Part shown: positions 22,501-37,500 of the stretch, in pieces
Position numbering within the stretch: position 1 is the first letter of the stretch
Layout of the letters: the number at the start of each line of letters is the position of its first letter
Source of the DNA: Diplolepis rosae
Taxonomy: Eukaryota > Arthropoda > Insecta > Hymenoptera > Diplolepididae
DNA: 64,000 bases
Assembly: GCA_030998225.1 (NCBI GenBank)
Contig: JAPYXD010000469.1
Coordinates: forward strand, 1,364,001 to 1,428,000
Direction of reading: 5' to 3'
Notes under the pieces: model-generated
What the model was told of the DNA's origin: nothing
Databases searched by the model: none
Seen by the model: the letters and a program-made list of their open reading frames with translations, nothing else
Position numbers and translations under genes: made by a program

Positions 22501-25500
22501 AAGGTTTAGATTTATTAAGTGGTAGTTTAAAGAAACAAAATAATGTAATTATATTCTATATAGGTATACCTTAAAAGAGAATAAAACAGTTTCAAATAAT
22601 GTCGAAGAACTCAATTTTTAAATATTTTTGTTGTTACGTCGCTAATAAAAAAATGTAATTGCTTAATCGAGGCAAAAACAAGACAACCAAGACAGGATCA
22701 TGAGACATTTTCCCATAAAAAAGCACACAACCGTAAATCTTACTAGTATAGGGTGACCATAATTGATTTTCGAAAAGTAGGACAAAAATTTATTTAAAAA
22801 AGAGGACAAAGTAGGACAGAAAAGTTTGGAAAAGGGGACAAAATAGGACAGAAAATTTTGAAAAAGAGGACAAGATAGGACAGAAAAGTGACTATTTTAT
22901 TAAATGTTATCAACGCTTGACATCTTATATTTTTATTTTTAAACCCTGGTGCATTTTAATTAATAATCTATTTAGTTGAAAGATTATTTTTGAGTTGTTG
23001 AGGCTTGCCAATTGACGAAGAAATCGTTAGATGGCATTGAATGATAAAATTTTGTACAAAAAAAGTTCCAAAAGTTGATTAAAAAATAAAAATTTATCAT
23101 TTGAAAAACCCGGACAAAGTCCAAAATTCTGTAGGACACTCACCCAAACCCTAAAATGAGGAAATGTCCGAGGAAATTTTTATAACTATAAAAAAATATA
23201 TTTCAACAATTCTTTTTTTCTATATAAAAAATCTGAGATTTAACAGACCTTCCTTAGTTTTATTCCTTTGATCTCACAAATTTTTGACTTGAAATCATAA
23301 TTTGTATTGACAACAGATTAAAGACAAATTAATCACAATATCGATCATATGGTCTGGTTCTTTCTTGGCGCCTTTATTACAAAATAAAGCAAGAAATACA
23401 TTTTCAAACAGATCGGGTTACTAAGAGATTAGTTTTTAATCCTTAAAAATTGATTTGACCCCTAGCGATAATTAGAACGTTCTAAAGGGTTTCCCAATAA
23501 GGGTGATATGTTTTGAAATTGAAAAAAAACACTGAATATTCATTCGGAATTGATCGAAATCTTTTTTATTATATTGGATATTCTATGCCATTTATGATTT
23601 AAACAATATATCGGCCAAATGTCCCCCGAGACTTGAGCCAAAAATGCGCCTCATCAGAAAAGATGATTTTTTTATGAAAATTGGGATCATTTTCAATTGA
23701 TTCCAGAGCCCAATCCGCGAACTCCCGACGCAAACGATGGTCATTAGGCTTCAGTTCTTGGGCCAGAATCATCTTATAGGGATGCAGGCAAGATCCAATC
23801 GCAAAATACGCCAGGTAGTCATCCTGGACAGGCCCAATTCCTGAGATCGGCGATTTTCCTCGATACTGGCCTGTACGGCGGCTATATTCTGTGTAGAACG
23901 TGCGGTACGCATACGATTTTTAGGCTTAGTATCCAATAGAGTAAATTCACTCTCCAACTTATCGATTATTCGACGAATTGAGAGCGCGGATGGAGCAGAA
24001 TGACGACCATATTTTGCACGATATGCTCTTTCAACACCGACAAAACTTCTCGAATTTTGATAAAATAATTGGACAATTTCCAAACGTTGTGGAAGCGTGA
24101 AACTACTCATGATTAAATGGCAAACCTTACTGATGACAACTGACAGCAGACGTCAAAAATTTCAGTTCAAATGAGCCCGATAGGGACATTCAAAATCATA
24201 TCACCCCTATTGGGAAACCCTGTAGTTTAAGTGCGCATGTACATCAATGCTAACGAAGTTTAATTCAATTTCAATTAATTCTGAAGGATTATAAAAACAA
24301 TATTATGGCACCTAAAAACGCACACAATCTAAGAGAATTAACTGTAAGATGAAAGGAGAAGAATAATTAATAAGTATAGATATAGTTAACTAAATATTTG
24401 TTTCATCTTGTTAAAAGTCAATGAAGTTTAACACCTAATGATAAAATTTAATTTAATTTTTAAATATAATTATATATTTTTCATCAATTTTTCCCATTTA
24501 TTAACATCTATTTACTTCCTTGGTATTTTTAGAAAAAAGTATATTCCCTCTTTAAAACATGACCCATATTAATATTCCCTAAAATGTAATTTCTCAACCA
24601 TTGTGATCCATGTCCTTATTTTGAATTAAGAGGTTAGTCGCAGTCAAAGGAGGAAAAAAAGCGTATTTTCTTCTCTGCTATGTCCATATGTTTTTCAATC
24701 ATTTCAGCATTCAAAAGTATATAATTTTATTGGTGTTTCGTCAAAATTCTCATCGCGCGCTTCGCTCGCTAATTTAAGCGCGCCCAGGGCGCGCGATTAG
24801 ATCCTCGCTCTCGGTCTTATATTCTTCGCATGAATTCAAGTTTATTTCTTGTAATTTATGAATTGAATTTATTCTCAATTATGCATAATTTTGAATTGAT
24901 TAAATCAATGTGCATTTCATTTTTACAAGAGTTTCTCACTTTCATTTTTTTCATGTTTAGTTTTCCTTCATCGTTTTCCAACATCTGAAAATTTTAAGAC
25001 ATAAAGTCTAAAATCTCATCTTTAATTTAAGCCAAGAAAACTTAAAAAATATTCATGGGTGCCCGAGATACGATTAAAAATGTCCAATCGTATCTGAGTT
25101 GAATTTTAATCGACGATCACGATTCTCGGACGGTTTGTTGCTCGCCATCTTCGTTGAAGCAGGACCGAAATGGCCACGCACAAAGGTGGCGCTTAAGTGG
25201 AGCCCTCTTATAAGTATTTTTGATTCTGTTCATTAGTAATTTTTATTTTTAACTGTTCAAAATTTCAAAAAATATTTATTGTTATTTGTGACTATTAAAA
25301 ATTATTTAAATCCAATATTATCCCCATATTAACGAATAGAACAATGATATATAAACATTTTTTATTTCTTAAAATTCTTATAAACTAGAACATTAATAAA
25401 AATTTTAATAGTCATTGTAAATATTAACTAAGAATGAAAGGAAAGGAAATAAAGGAAACACGTTCTTGGATCAAAGAACATATAAGAGAGCTCCACTTAA

Positions 25501-28500
25501 GCGCCACCTTTGTGCGTGGCCTATTCGGTCCTGCCTCAACGAAGGAGGCGAGCAATAAATCGGCCGAGAATCATGATCGTCGATTAAAATTCAACTCAGA
25601 TACGATTGAACATTTTTAATCGTTTCTCGGGCACCCATGAATATTTTTTGAGTTTTCTTGGCTTAAATTAAAGATAAGATTTTAGACTTTATGTCGTATA
25701 ATTTTCAGATGTTGGAAACATTTTTCCTAGGTCATGTAAAAAGTTGAAGTTGAGGTAGAGAATTGGAGAAAATCTTGAATTTTTTTTTTTAACTCCTCAC
25801 GTGCTGTATTATTTTCAGAAAGTCAAAAAAATATTTATTGAGCATCACTAGACGTGGAATTTCATAAGTTTTTCAACTGTATTTTGGAAAAAGCACTATC
25901 TCTTTTTTTCACCGAGATATCGTGGTTCAAAGTCAGCAGTGATTTTTAATAGCGATCACAAGCACCGTGCGCACAATTTCCGACGGTAGTGTATCTTTCA
26001 AAATTTTCATTATTTACAAAAATAAATGGAAAAAACCATGATTTAATGGGTTTTTCATGGTTTTCATCATTAAACTCAAATTTGCGCCAATTTTCACTAT
26101 CATATTTGTACACGGAGAAAAATGGATATTGACCCATAATATCTAGATATTGAGGCACAATGTCAGTAGCATTCAACTAAGTGACAAACATTTAGATATT
26201 CTACTTCAATGCCTGCAGATATTGAAAAAAGATATTAACCACCAGTATCTCAGATATTGAGCTTGATTATCTCAGATATTAAAAATGAATATTCAAGATA
26301 CTAAACTTCTGAATATCCTCGTTAGTAAACTTAAATGTCTGAGGTACTAAAGTTGAATATCTCAGATATTTAACTTCAATATCAGGTATACTGAAAAGGT
26401 AAGTTATAGATATTACAGCTCAATGTCTAAGATACTCAAAAAATTATTTTAAAGGTTATAAAATAACTAAATATTCAGTTTTTAGAAAAAAATCAAATAA
26501 TATTTTATTATGTACATAAGTATATAGTAGATTTATACATTGCTCTCATTTTCATTATTTGGCATGTCTAAAATAATTAAATTTTCTTGTTAGAAACTTA
26601 ACCTTAACACTAAGGTTAGATTTCATTCTCGGCTATAAACTACATATAAAGAAAATATATAGGTTATATGTTTTACTTACTGCATCTCAAGTTAAAGTCC
26701 CGATCACTTTTATTCCATTAAAAACACTTATTAGATTCTAAGAAAACTTTAAAATAAACCTTCAAAATTTATCTTTCCGGCACGCTGCAAGCATGTCAAT
26801 CTTTGATTCACTTAGATTTCGATGAGCGCGAAAAAGTGATCACATGACCTTTATATATATGCGCGCGCACTTCATGCTTCAATATCTAAACTATTGAATT
26901 TGAATATCAAATGTTACTTCTCGGAAAAAACTTATATATTGAAAAAAAAAATTTTAATATTGCGTGTCAATATCTAGATATTATGGATGAATATCTCTTA
27001 TTTGAATATCTACTTTTCAATATCCATTTTTCTCCGTGTAATTAGCGCGTCAAAATACATAAGTATACGGAGTCCGAAGACAATGGGACTTACACCCTTT
27101 CAGGAAGTTTATCCACGAGATTAAACAGAATCAACTTGACTCCAAATCTTTCACCCTTGTCAGAATTAAACCGTGTTCATTCTCCGTCGCAGGATTCAAC
27201 GGGATTGAAACGAGTACAACCTCAAAACGCCAAAATGGATTGAAGTGGTTATATTCAAAAACGGTATTGCTTTGGATTAGAAGAGTTGAAAAATCGCCCA
27301 TATTCAAACCGCTTTTAATTCAATTTAATCCATAACTTCTTACCGGGTTCTTTGCCTTCGATGTCAAATTCACCGTTCTTAAACTTTTGTAACCACTCAC
27401 GACAACTTCTCTCACTCAAGGTAGCGCCTCACTATATGTTTCTACAAGCAATCGATGCGCCTCAGCTGCAGATTTCTTCAAACTGAAGAAGTAAATCAAA
27501 AGTTTCCGCAGTTTTGGATTAAAAAATCTCAAACTGTTATAATAAAAATTATTAACAAATTGAGAATTTTGTTTTGTTGAACACATAACTATCTGAAGCT
27601 CTAGGATTTTTTGAGTCTGTTGATAAAATTTCAGAATATTCCGGACAAATTTCTACGAAAAACAGCGAGTTCAATGTAAAAAGTCGATTGATTTCGTACC
27701 TTTCAAAAAATTCTTTTTTCTTCGATTATAAAAAAAACTAGAGTTCTGAGACAAAAATTTATGGGAGAAAAAATATACGGAATGACAGTTGACATGTACT
27801 GCCACGTTTTTTTGATCATTTTTCCGAATTTTTTATTTAAATGAAAAAAAAGTTCGCGCATTGCGGTATCCCCTCTTTTGCCTACTAGGTCACGCGCTCC
27901 GTCGGTTATGGAATCCGAAGCCTCAATTGCCGCGTTTGTGGTAGAAATGAAATTTAACCTCTAAATAGACGTTATATATAACAAGAGTGCCTGCGAAATT
28001 TTTAATTTTTTAAATGTTTTTTACGTATTCAGCGCATCAAATTACGTACGAAAACCTTCTCAAAACTCGGCTTATACTAGAAATTAAATTTGATCTTGAA
28101 ATAAAGAGTTTCAAGTTCAAGGGTGTCTGCGGGAATTTTTTTACTATTTTTTTCTTGTTGAGCGCATGAAATTACATAGAAATACCCTCTCAAACCTTCA
28201 TGAAAAATGAGACAAATTTTTTACATTGCACTTTACATTGCCTGCGGGGTTGGTCGATATATCGACCACCAGTCAGGTCGGAGACTCTACCTGAGATATC
28301 CAGTGATTTTATGTATGAATTTTGCATTTTATAAGAGGTCGATTTGTACTGAAATTTCCCTGCAGCTAAAAGGTTAAAAATAAAAATATACGTTTTATAA
28401 AAAAATGTTCCGATTAAAATCTGTAGATCTTTATGTAGTAAACAGTTTTGTGTATCGTAACTTTTTTTTCGCGTCTCTTATATGTTTAATTTAAATGGAA

Positions 28501-31500
28501 TTTAGACATTTACTTTTTTCAAGTTTTAAGATACTGTAACTTTTCTAATTTTAGTTATATCGTAAAATGTCATTGGTATAATTAGTAGAGATTTATGAGA
28601 CCTATCAGAAACCAGTATTAGAATTTTGGATTTTTTCAAAAACACAAAAAATGATCTTATTTTCACAAATTTTGTCGGATGAGCCTGGTTAACGAACTTG
28701 TCCCTACTTTTTCGACGTCGATGAAATATGCCGAAGCTCAATTCAATCTAATAATTCTATAGAAAGTCATCGAGTATACGACTTACTACAGTCGACAGAC
28801 AGACACTTTCGTAAAAACCGTTTTTTCTAGCTCAGGAGATCTTAAAACGTAAAGATTTGATGAAAATTTCGAAAGTCATTTTTCACATAAAACTAATACC
28901 TTCTCATTTATGATAAGAATGTAAAAATAAATATACGTAGTCTGTCGTAGGATGTTTTGCGAAAGGCGTTCCGAGGTGACCATTCCAGTTCCTCAATGGG
29001 TTATCCGAAATGAAAAACTCCAAATTATTTCGTAAATTTATTAGTTTTTCTAGTGCTTAATCGTAGCTTTGCGGAAAAAAAATTTTCTGACAAAATGGTC
29101 ATTTGTCATATTTGAAGGTCCGATTTTCGTCTAAAAAATCAACCATTTTTAGTTAATAAAAAAATAGGTTTTGAATGAAAAAAAATATTTACGTTCAGGC
29201 ACCACATTTTTATATATCAAAGAAGCCTGCCAAATTTGAAGCGAGTCGTTTGAGTTGTTTTCGAGTAATCGTGGTCACCGATTTAGAAAACATGGTTTCG
29301 AGAAAAACACATTCGAAAGTCGAAAGCGTCTTTTCTTCTACAGAAAGATTTTCACATTATTTAGAAATTTTTTTTGTCTACTCACATAGCTCAGCCAATT
29401 TTGCTCGAATCGACTTCAAATTTGGAGAGAACATTTTCAAGATGTTATATACTATAAGAATATCGATACCCACGTTCTAATATGTCGTATCCCACAAAAT
29501 TTGAGAAATTGACTTTTTTTAAAAAATGGATTAATAATAATGTTTTACAGCTTATATTAAAATCTTGTGAGTCAAATTGTTTATTTAATATTTTTAAATA
29601 AATATTCTACTATGTCGTATCCCACATGCCGATTTTCACTAATTCTAATAAGTCGTATCCCACAAAATTTGAGAAATTGACTTTTTTTAAAAAATGGATT
29701 AATAATAATGTTTTACAGCTTATATTAAAATCTTGTGAGTCAAATTGTTTATTTAATATTTTTAAATAAATATTCTAATATGTCGTATCCCACATGCCGA
29801 TTTCCACTAATTCTAATATGTCGTATCCCACAAAATTTGAGAAATTGACTTTTTTAAAAAATGGATTAATAATAATGTTTTACAGCTTATATTAAAATCT
29901 TTTGAGTCAAATTGTTTATTTAATATTTTTAAATAAATATTCTAATATGTCGTATCCCACATGCCGATTTTCACTAATTCTAATATGTCGTATCCCACAT
30001 CCATTGGTTAAGTCAGCGCCAGCGATGTGACAGTCAATTTTTATTTTGTGATTAGTCTTAAGTTTATTTTGAGAACTTATTTAATAAAATGAGTAAGAAG
30101 GTAATTACAAATAATATTTTTACAACTCCAATTAAATCTACAGCATCCGCTGAAACCTCTGTTTGTAGATCGATTAAAAAGAACTAAAAGTAAATGGCAA
30201 TAATTACAGGCATTAAAAAAAGTGTTGCTGAGAGATACACACTGCTTCTATGATAATATAAAATATATTGATGATATTGACTCTGCTTCTGACCAATCTC
30301 CATCAATAAAAAATTTGGAAGCCGAGAGTAAAAATATAGTTAAGGTAACTGAAAAGACTAAGAGTAAGAAACGAAAAGCTAATCAAGTTAATCTTGGTGT
30401 TAAAAGCAAAGTACTGCGTACTAATAATAGATTTTAAAAACCTGAAGATAATGATATTAATTATAAAAAAAATTGTGATAATACCAGACGAAAGAGGACA
30501 AGAAATTTTCAACAATCTCAGCAAGAAAATGTATCTGAAGTAAAAAAAAAAAAAAAATTAAGAGTACTTAAAATGAAAAAAAAAATGTTTTAAGCAATAT
30601 TAAAGATAGTAAAAATAAAATGTATCAATAATGTTATATTATAATAATTATGAATTACACAATACAAAATAAGAGAGAAAAATGTTACGTATGGGATGAA
30701 ACAATATTTAATTATAAAACGATTAAATCAATTTTCTATTTAAAATACATTTTAATTTTTTCTTCTTGCGTAACCCACATAAATATCATAAAATTTATTT
30801 AAATAATTTTTTTTGCTTTAATTATTATTATTTATGCATTTTTATGAACGTATAAAACAAAAATTTGTTTACATTTATTTATTTGTGCTAGCAAGACGTT
30901 TTTATCGTTTCCTGAAAAATTGTCCAAATGTGGGATACGACATATTAGAACGTGGGTATCGATATACAAAAACCCAAAAATCGATTATTTGGAAATCCTG
31001 ACCGCGACTATAACACTTTAAAAAATTGCCTCCTGTTTGAGGGAATATTTGACTTTATAAAAATTATTCTCACATTTAAAACGTGAAAGAATAAACATAC
31101 CTCCACCAAGGAAACCAAGTTCTCATAAAATGAAGAGTTTTCAGTTTTTTTTCTGCAAACTTCTATCTAATATTAATAAACTTTGCTAAATTTATAGTTT
31201 AATTGTAAATATTTTGTTTCTGAAGTGAGCACATTTGAGAAAAACTGCTTCATATTACACATAAAAAAATGTGATGAGTTATGGATGAAATTTAATCTGA
31301 ATGATTGCTAAATTCGTTGTCTTTATACATTTAGCCTGTTTGCACCGTATTTGCAGGTAAAATAGCAGCAGCAAACATTAACTTTGCAACCTAGTTAATT
31401 GTTTGAAAATGATATGCAATAAAATGTTTTACTTTTCTTTTTATCACTGCGATAGATATAAAATTACCTGCGAAGACAACAAAAAAGCTCTTGCATAAGT

Positions 31501-34500
31501 GAAGAGATTGGCGGCTTGGCCCTCTTCTGGACCAGCTAGAACAAGGACGTAAGTCACCCCAAGAAGAGGTATTAATACCAAAAGGGCTTTAGTAGCCTTT
31601 CGATATTGCTGTGTTTCCACGTTGTTTGCCGACCTCAATTTTGTTATCAGCACCTGTCAGGAATGAAAAAGGGATGAATATAAAAAGCAGAAAAGCATTC
31701 TTCTTAGCAGATATTAAAAATTGCCTGCATTTCAAATATTATTTAAAACCTAATCTTTATCTCCTTATTTACGCGAAAATACTCACCCACATTATAATAA
31801 AAAGAAATATGACGTTCACACAGAGCACGCCAATAGCAGGGGCTTGGTAGAACCAATCGTAAGGGTGTGGTATCATCCAGGGGCAATGCCTCCATAAAAC
31901 TACGTCCTGTCGAGAAAAAGTACTTACAGTCAGTTTGAATTAATGGAGAACGGTTAAAAGATATAACAAATGCCGTTTCTTAACTGTTCAAGATACTCCC
32001 TATGCCCAATTTCTAGGTCAAACGGGTCGATTCCAATTTGTGCCTTATCTTTTCAGTCTATGTATACCATACACGTACATAGAATTCAAGAAGCAAATTT
32101 TCGACCCTTTATCCATGTTTGAAGCGATTTTTGCGTTATAAAAACTGTTTTAATACCTACGTACATGTACAGAAGGGCCATCTGTTACCCGGTTTTTGAA
32201 TTGGGAAAAAGCACACTTTTTATGAGTAAAAATCGAAATAGTTTATTGAAAAAAAGGTGGTTCAATGCCATCAATAAATTAAAAATGATATCATTCATGT
32301 GCCCACCTCGGCTCTTTTTACAGGCCAGCATCAAAATGTCGAAATTTTCTATGACTCTCTCCAATAAAACTCAGTCAACGGCCTCAATTTGAGCCCAAGT
32401 GCTGTTCTTAAGGTCTTGAATTGTTTTTGGGACATTGGCATACACTTTAGTTTTCAAGAAACCCCAAAGGAAATGATCCAAAGGCGTTAAATCGCACGAT
32501 CTTGGCGGCCAATTCACATCAGAATATCTCGAAATTATGCGACCACCAAACGTGGTTTACAGTTTTCGTAATAAGTTTGCATTACCAAAATACGTTGTTG
32601 CGTCCCCGGTAAGAAGAGGTAGATTGAAATGTTTCAATGCGATTGAATTCTGTTTTTGGATTTACAATCGAATCCCCTACAATTCTTTGAAAGAGATTCA
32701 AACGCATTAAAATGAATTCGATTGTTGAAACGGAATTGAATTGTATCAGTTTCAATGCCCTGCTAAAAAAGACGCACAGACATGATGTGCTCTCTAAATC
32801 TGAATCAGTCAAATTTTCACTGATTGAATCAGTGATTTGCCTTTTCACTGATTCATCAGTGAACAAATATTTTTCACTGTTAAATCAGTTAATTTTCACT
32901 GATTCATCAGTGAAAAAAATATTTATCACTGTCAAATCAGTCCATTTTCACTGAAATAATCAGTAAAATTCGACTGATTTACAGTAACCTCTATTTAGCT
33001 ATTTGAATCAGTCAAATTTTTACTGATAATCAGTAGATTTTGACTGATTCAAATTTAGAGAGTGTCATTTATTCATAGTTAAAAAAGTCGGTAACAGATG
33101 GCCCACCTTACGTATCACTAAAGTGTTAATGAGATAGTGAGTAACGGACCTAACGGAGGAATACTAAGTGGAATACGATAAAATACATACTAGCAATTAG
33201 TATTAGACTTACTGAACCCTAGAATAAACTCACTAATTAGTCATTAAGCAGTTCTTAACATCATCATACTCTTCAACTCCATACCAATTAAGACACTGTT
33301 TAAAACGGCGGTTTAATTGAATGTTTTTTAAACATCAGTCTGCTACAAAAAGTACACTAACCACTAGAATAATGAGATTAAAGGATATACAATGTATGAT
33401 GGAATAATTATTAAAGAGTGAATAGGTTGACATCTAGTTTTATGTAAACTTTATTCCATTTTCAATGATTCTCAAATTAAGACTGAATAATAAATAATAA
33501 ATAAAACTTGATTTTGAAACGATCGATTCTTCAACGCTCAACTTTACTCTCTGAATATAGAGCGAATAAAGAGGAAACTCGTCAGAGTGAATGAGGTACG
33601 CAGTACTCACACGCAGAAAAAAGATCAGTAAAATTTACAGGGAGTTCGGTACTTATTTGGACAACATGACTTTTTAGTAAATTTTACCAGAAGTTCAGTT
33701 TAATTAACAGATTTTCTGTACAATTCACTTAGCGTGCAGTACAATCAACTTAACTCGGATTTTTTCGTATTCAGTAGATTTTACTGGACGCTGAGTGAAA
33801 CGTACAGAAAATCTGTTAATTAAACTGAACTTCTGGTAAAATTTACTGAAAAGTCATTTTGTCCAAATAAGTATCGAACTTCCTGTAAATTTTACTGATC
33901 TTTTCTCTGCGTGTAGTATGTTTTTTTGATACTTAAATATCCACCTAAATGAATATTTCAATAAAATCAAAAAAAGTATGTATAAAGAAGATAATAATCC
34001 TCACAGCAATTAATATCCGCACAGGATAAACATAAGGTTACGTTCTTTTACAATAAATTCCCAATTTTTGATAAAAAAACGGCGGAAACTTAATTGTACA
34101 CCTGATATAATATAAAAGAAATATGTCTTTCCAGACTAATTCCTTGCTCTTACTATACGATATTTTGTTTTTCATGAAAGAATAAGGGCCATAAGTTCAA
34201 TTACTTTTTTGAATTATTACATTCACATCACATATGAGAAAGTTTTGGTTTTATGTGAAATAACACATCAATCAATAAGTTCATAGGATGACATATAGAT
34301 GGCGCCACTATTGACAATTCCTTATGATTTGTAGGAAGTTCCAACCTTCAAACGATACGTGTCAAAATTTTATGACAATCTGACGATTAGTTCACAAGTT
34401 ACAGCGGTTTTAGTGACGCTACTTTTGTAATTTTCAAAACAATGGAAAAATCTGAATTTCGTGTGTTGATAAAGAATTGCTTTTTAATGGTAAAGGATAC

Positions 34501-37500
34501 CGTTCAAGCAAAGCAATGGCTTGACAAGTGTTATCCGGACTCTGCTCTATCTGCTCCAGAGTCAAATCGGCAGTCAGTTGAGTGGACAACAAAGGGTGAA
34601 AACCGTCTAAAGCTACCAAAACCGCAAATGTCAGCAGGTAAGGTTTTGGCCTCTATATTTTGGGATGAAAGGAAGAACCATCAATAGCGAATATTATATG
34701 GCGTTATTGGTGCGTTTGGCGAAAGAAATGGCGAAAAAAGGACCTCAAATGAAAAAGAAAAAAGTGCTATTTCACAAAGACAAGGCGCCGTGTTACAAGT
34801 CGATCGCAACAATGGCAAAATTGCACGAATTGCACTTTGAATTGCTTCCCCATCTGCCATATTCGCTGGATCTGGCTCCCAGCGACTATTACCTGTTTGC
34901 AGACCTGAAAGGAATGCTCCAGGAAAAGAGATTTGGCTCCACTGAAGGAGTGATTGCCGAGACTGAAGCATATTTTGAGACCAAAGATAAAGCGTTCTAC
35001 AAAAAAGGCATCGAAATGTTAGAGAAGCTTTGGAATGAATATATCACTTTTAAAGGAAACTATGTTGATGAATAAAGTAAAATTTTGCCTAAAAGTTGTT
35101 GTTTTATTAGTCATCCTACGAACTTATTGAGTGATGTCTTAGATCAACAAGTTTCCACGGTCGGATAACTAGACGCTACGGCACGAGCGTATATGGAACA
35201 ATACTTTCTCGTCAAAAAAATTCTTGACGAAACCAATGCGATGCTGTTCATCACCCTCCCGCGAGAAGAAGAGTAAGCAACACGGAGCCGGCCTCTAATT
35301 CCTTTTTAGAGTAGTAAAAGTTTAAGCAGTGCTGCCAACGTGAAAACTTTCGTAGAGGCAATAAAAAGGGAACAATTTTTTCACAGAAAAAATTGTTCAA
35401 ATATATTGAAAATTCCATCTGGTCTTAAATGACTTTAATTCTAAATCACAGGTTGATAGGGTCGATATGGTAGAGTTCGTTTATCATGGTGAATGATACA
35501 CTTTTCTAATTATCGACATAATCGACTGAAATGATTTAGAAAAATTTGTATATAGTACAATAAAAAGGGTATCCGCGTACTGTGAATTCGGTTCTTACTT
35601 GAATGACAGCATGAGAGATCAGTAATAACAAAACAAAAAAAAACTTATAAAAGCGGGGTGCAAAGGCCCAATCACAACGAAAAAAATGCTCGTGTTGCGG
35701 TAGAGCGAATCATTGTAAAAGTAAATGTAAATTTAAATCATATAAAGGGTTTTTCAATAGGGGTGATATGTTTTCTAATCGACAATGCGGCCAAATATAA
35801 AGTGTCAAAATTTTGTCTAACTGGCAATTGTATTCAGTAAGGTTTGCAATTTGATCATGGAAAGATACACGCCTAAACAACACTTGGTGATTTTCCCATT
35901 TTTTTGTCAATGTAATCGTTCTTTTTTTATTGCTTATTATCGTGCACTTCTTCCAATTTATGGTCGTCATTTCCTTCTTTCTGGATCGGTAAAAAAGCAA
36001 AATTGTTGTTACTGGTCTGATGTCAACCCATAAATAATTCGTGAGGAACCTTTACATTCCGTAAAAGTAACCGCTTAGTGTGGTTTGTGGCATCATGGGT
36101 CCTTATTTTTTGAAAATGGAGAAAAAATTGCCGTTACTTTCAATGGTAAGCGGTACAGATCGATGATAACAAACTTTTTATGGCTCCCAAGAAGTTGTGA
36201 TTTAAGACCTTTGGACTTTTTCTTGTGGGATTATTTAAAGTTATTGGTCTATACCAATGATCCTGCAACAATTGATGAATTAAAATTGAATATTGAGCGC
36301 CAAATCCGTGAAATAAGGCCTGATTTATTGAATAAAGTAATCGAGATTTGGACTGATCGTATTTAACTCTGTAAGAGGAGCAGAGATCGCCATTTGAATG
36401 ATATTATTTTCAGAACATATTGGGAGAACAAATTAATTCGGTCCGTTTTTTTGTTGACTAAAATGCATTTATTCTAAACCAAAATAAAAGAACAGATTAA
36501 TCAAAGTATTGTCCATCGCTGATAACGACTTTTCCCATCTCTCAGGCAATTTGCGAATTCCATCTCGGAAAAATGATGCGTCTTTTGAGGCGATCCACGA
36601 ATCGATCCATTTTTTGACTTCTTCATAAGAGCGGAAATGCTAATGAGCCAAGCCGTGTGCCATCGATCGAAACAAATGGTAGTCGGAAGGAATAACGTCT
36701 AGATAGTACGGCGGGTGGGGTAAGACTTCCTATTTCAGCATTTCCAATTAGGTTTTCACCGATTTTGCAACATTGGACCGACCGTTGACATGCTGCAAAA
36801 TCGTTGTTTCTCTACTTCAACACGTACGGAACCCAATTGCCTTGCTTTTGTATCATTCCCATTGATTTCAATCATACGGAAACTGCTTGTTGAGCGACTC
36901 CCAATGTATCTGCAAGCTCTTCTTGCGTTTGAGTCGGATCTTCATCGAGTAATGTCTCCGATTCTTTGCCTTCGAATTTTTTCGGTTGTCCACAACGAGG
37001 CTAGTTTTCAACGCTAAAATCACCATTCTTGTAACGTCGAAACCATTCTCTACATGATTTATTAGTTGGAGCATTGTCACCATAAACTTCCACAAGCATT
37101 CGATGCGCTTCAGCTGCACTTTTCTTCCAATTAAAACAGAAAACTAAAACCTACCGCGAATGCTGCTTAGTTAACACAAAATTCGACATATTTAACACAG
37201 TAAAAAACAAGGTTTTTTTATGAAACTCAAAGCGATATGAACTGAATGTTATTGACAAATGTCTAACCTTTCTGAATCGACCGAAATCAGCTCTCACTAT
37301 GAAACATTCATAACTGCCAGAGCAATCTTTTGAAAACGGACCAAACTAATTTGTACTCTTAATAATTGCATCGATTGTACTTCAAAATAAAATAAAGATT
37401 GTTGCTCTACCTCACTTCGATTTCGTTTTATTAAAAAAAACATATCACTCTTATTGATATACCCTTTACATGTCATAAATGCAAAAAAGTCGGTCATTTA

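Larger units (their letters stand above)
29461..30964 (+). mobile_element. 1.49-kb TIR element with 8-bp TATCGATA flanks and tandem subterminal repeats
   Basis: Element 29469-30956. Inverted ends begin CCCACGTTCTAATATGTCGT and extend 28 bp. TATCGATA occurs on both sides (29461-29468, 30957-30964) and would be an 8-bp target duplication, with the caveat that it is a palindrome. The left third is a tandem array of three units of about 167 bp (29476 to about 29980), each carrying two copies of the end motif TGTCGTATCCCACA. An 8-bp duplication fits hAT, P or similar classes. Confidence 0.75.

Noticed and set aside
29476..30000. CRISPR-like or satellite array
   Set aside because: Three long direct units inside a TIR-bounded element, with the repeated word equal to the element end; it is a subterminal transposon repeat.
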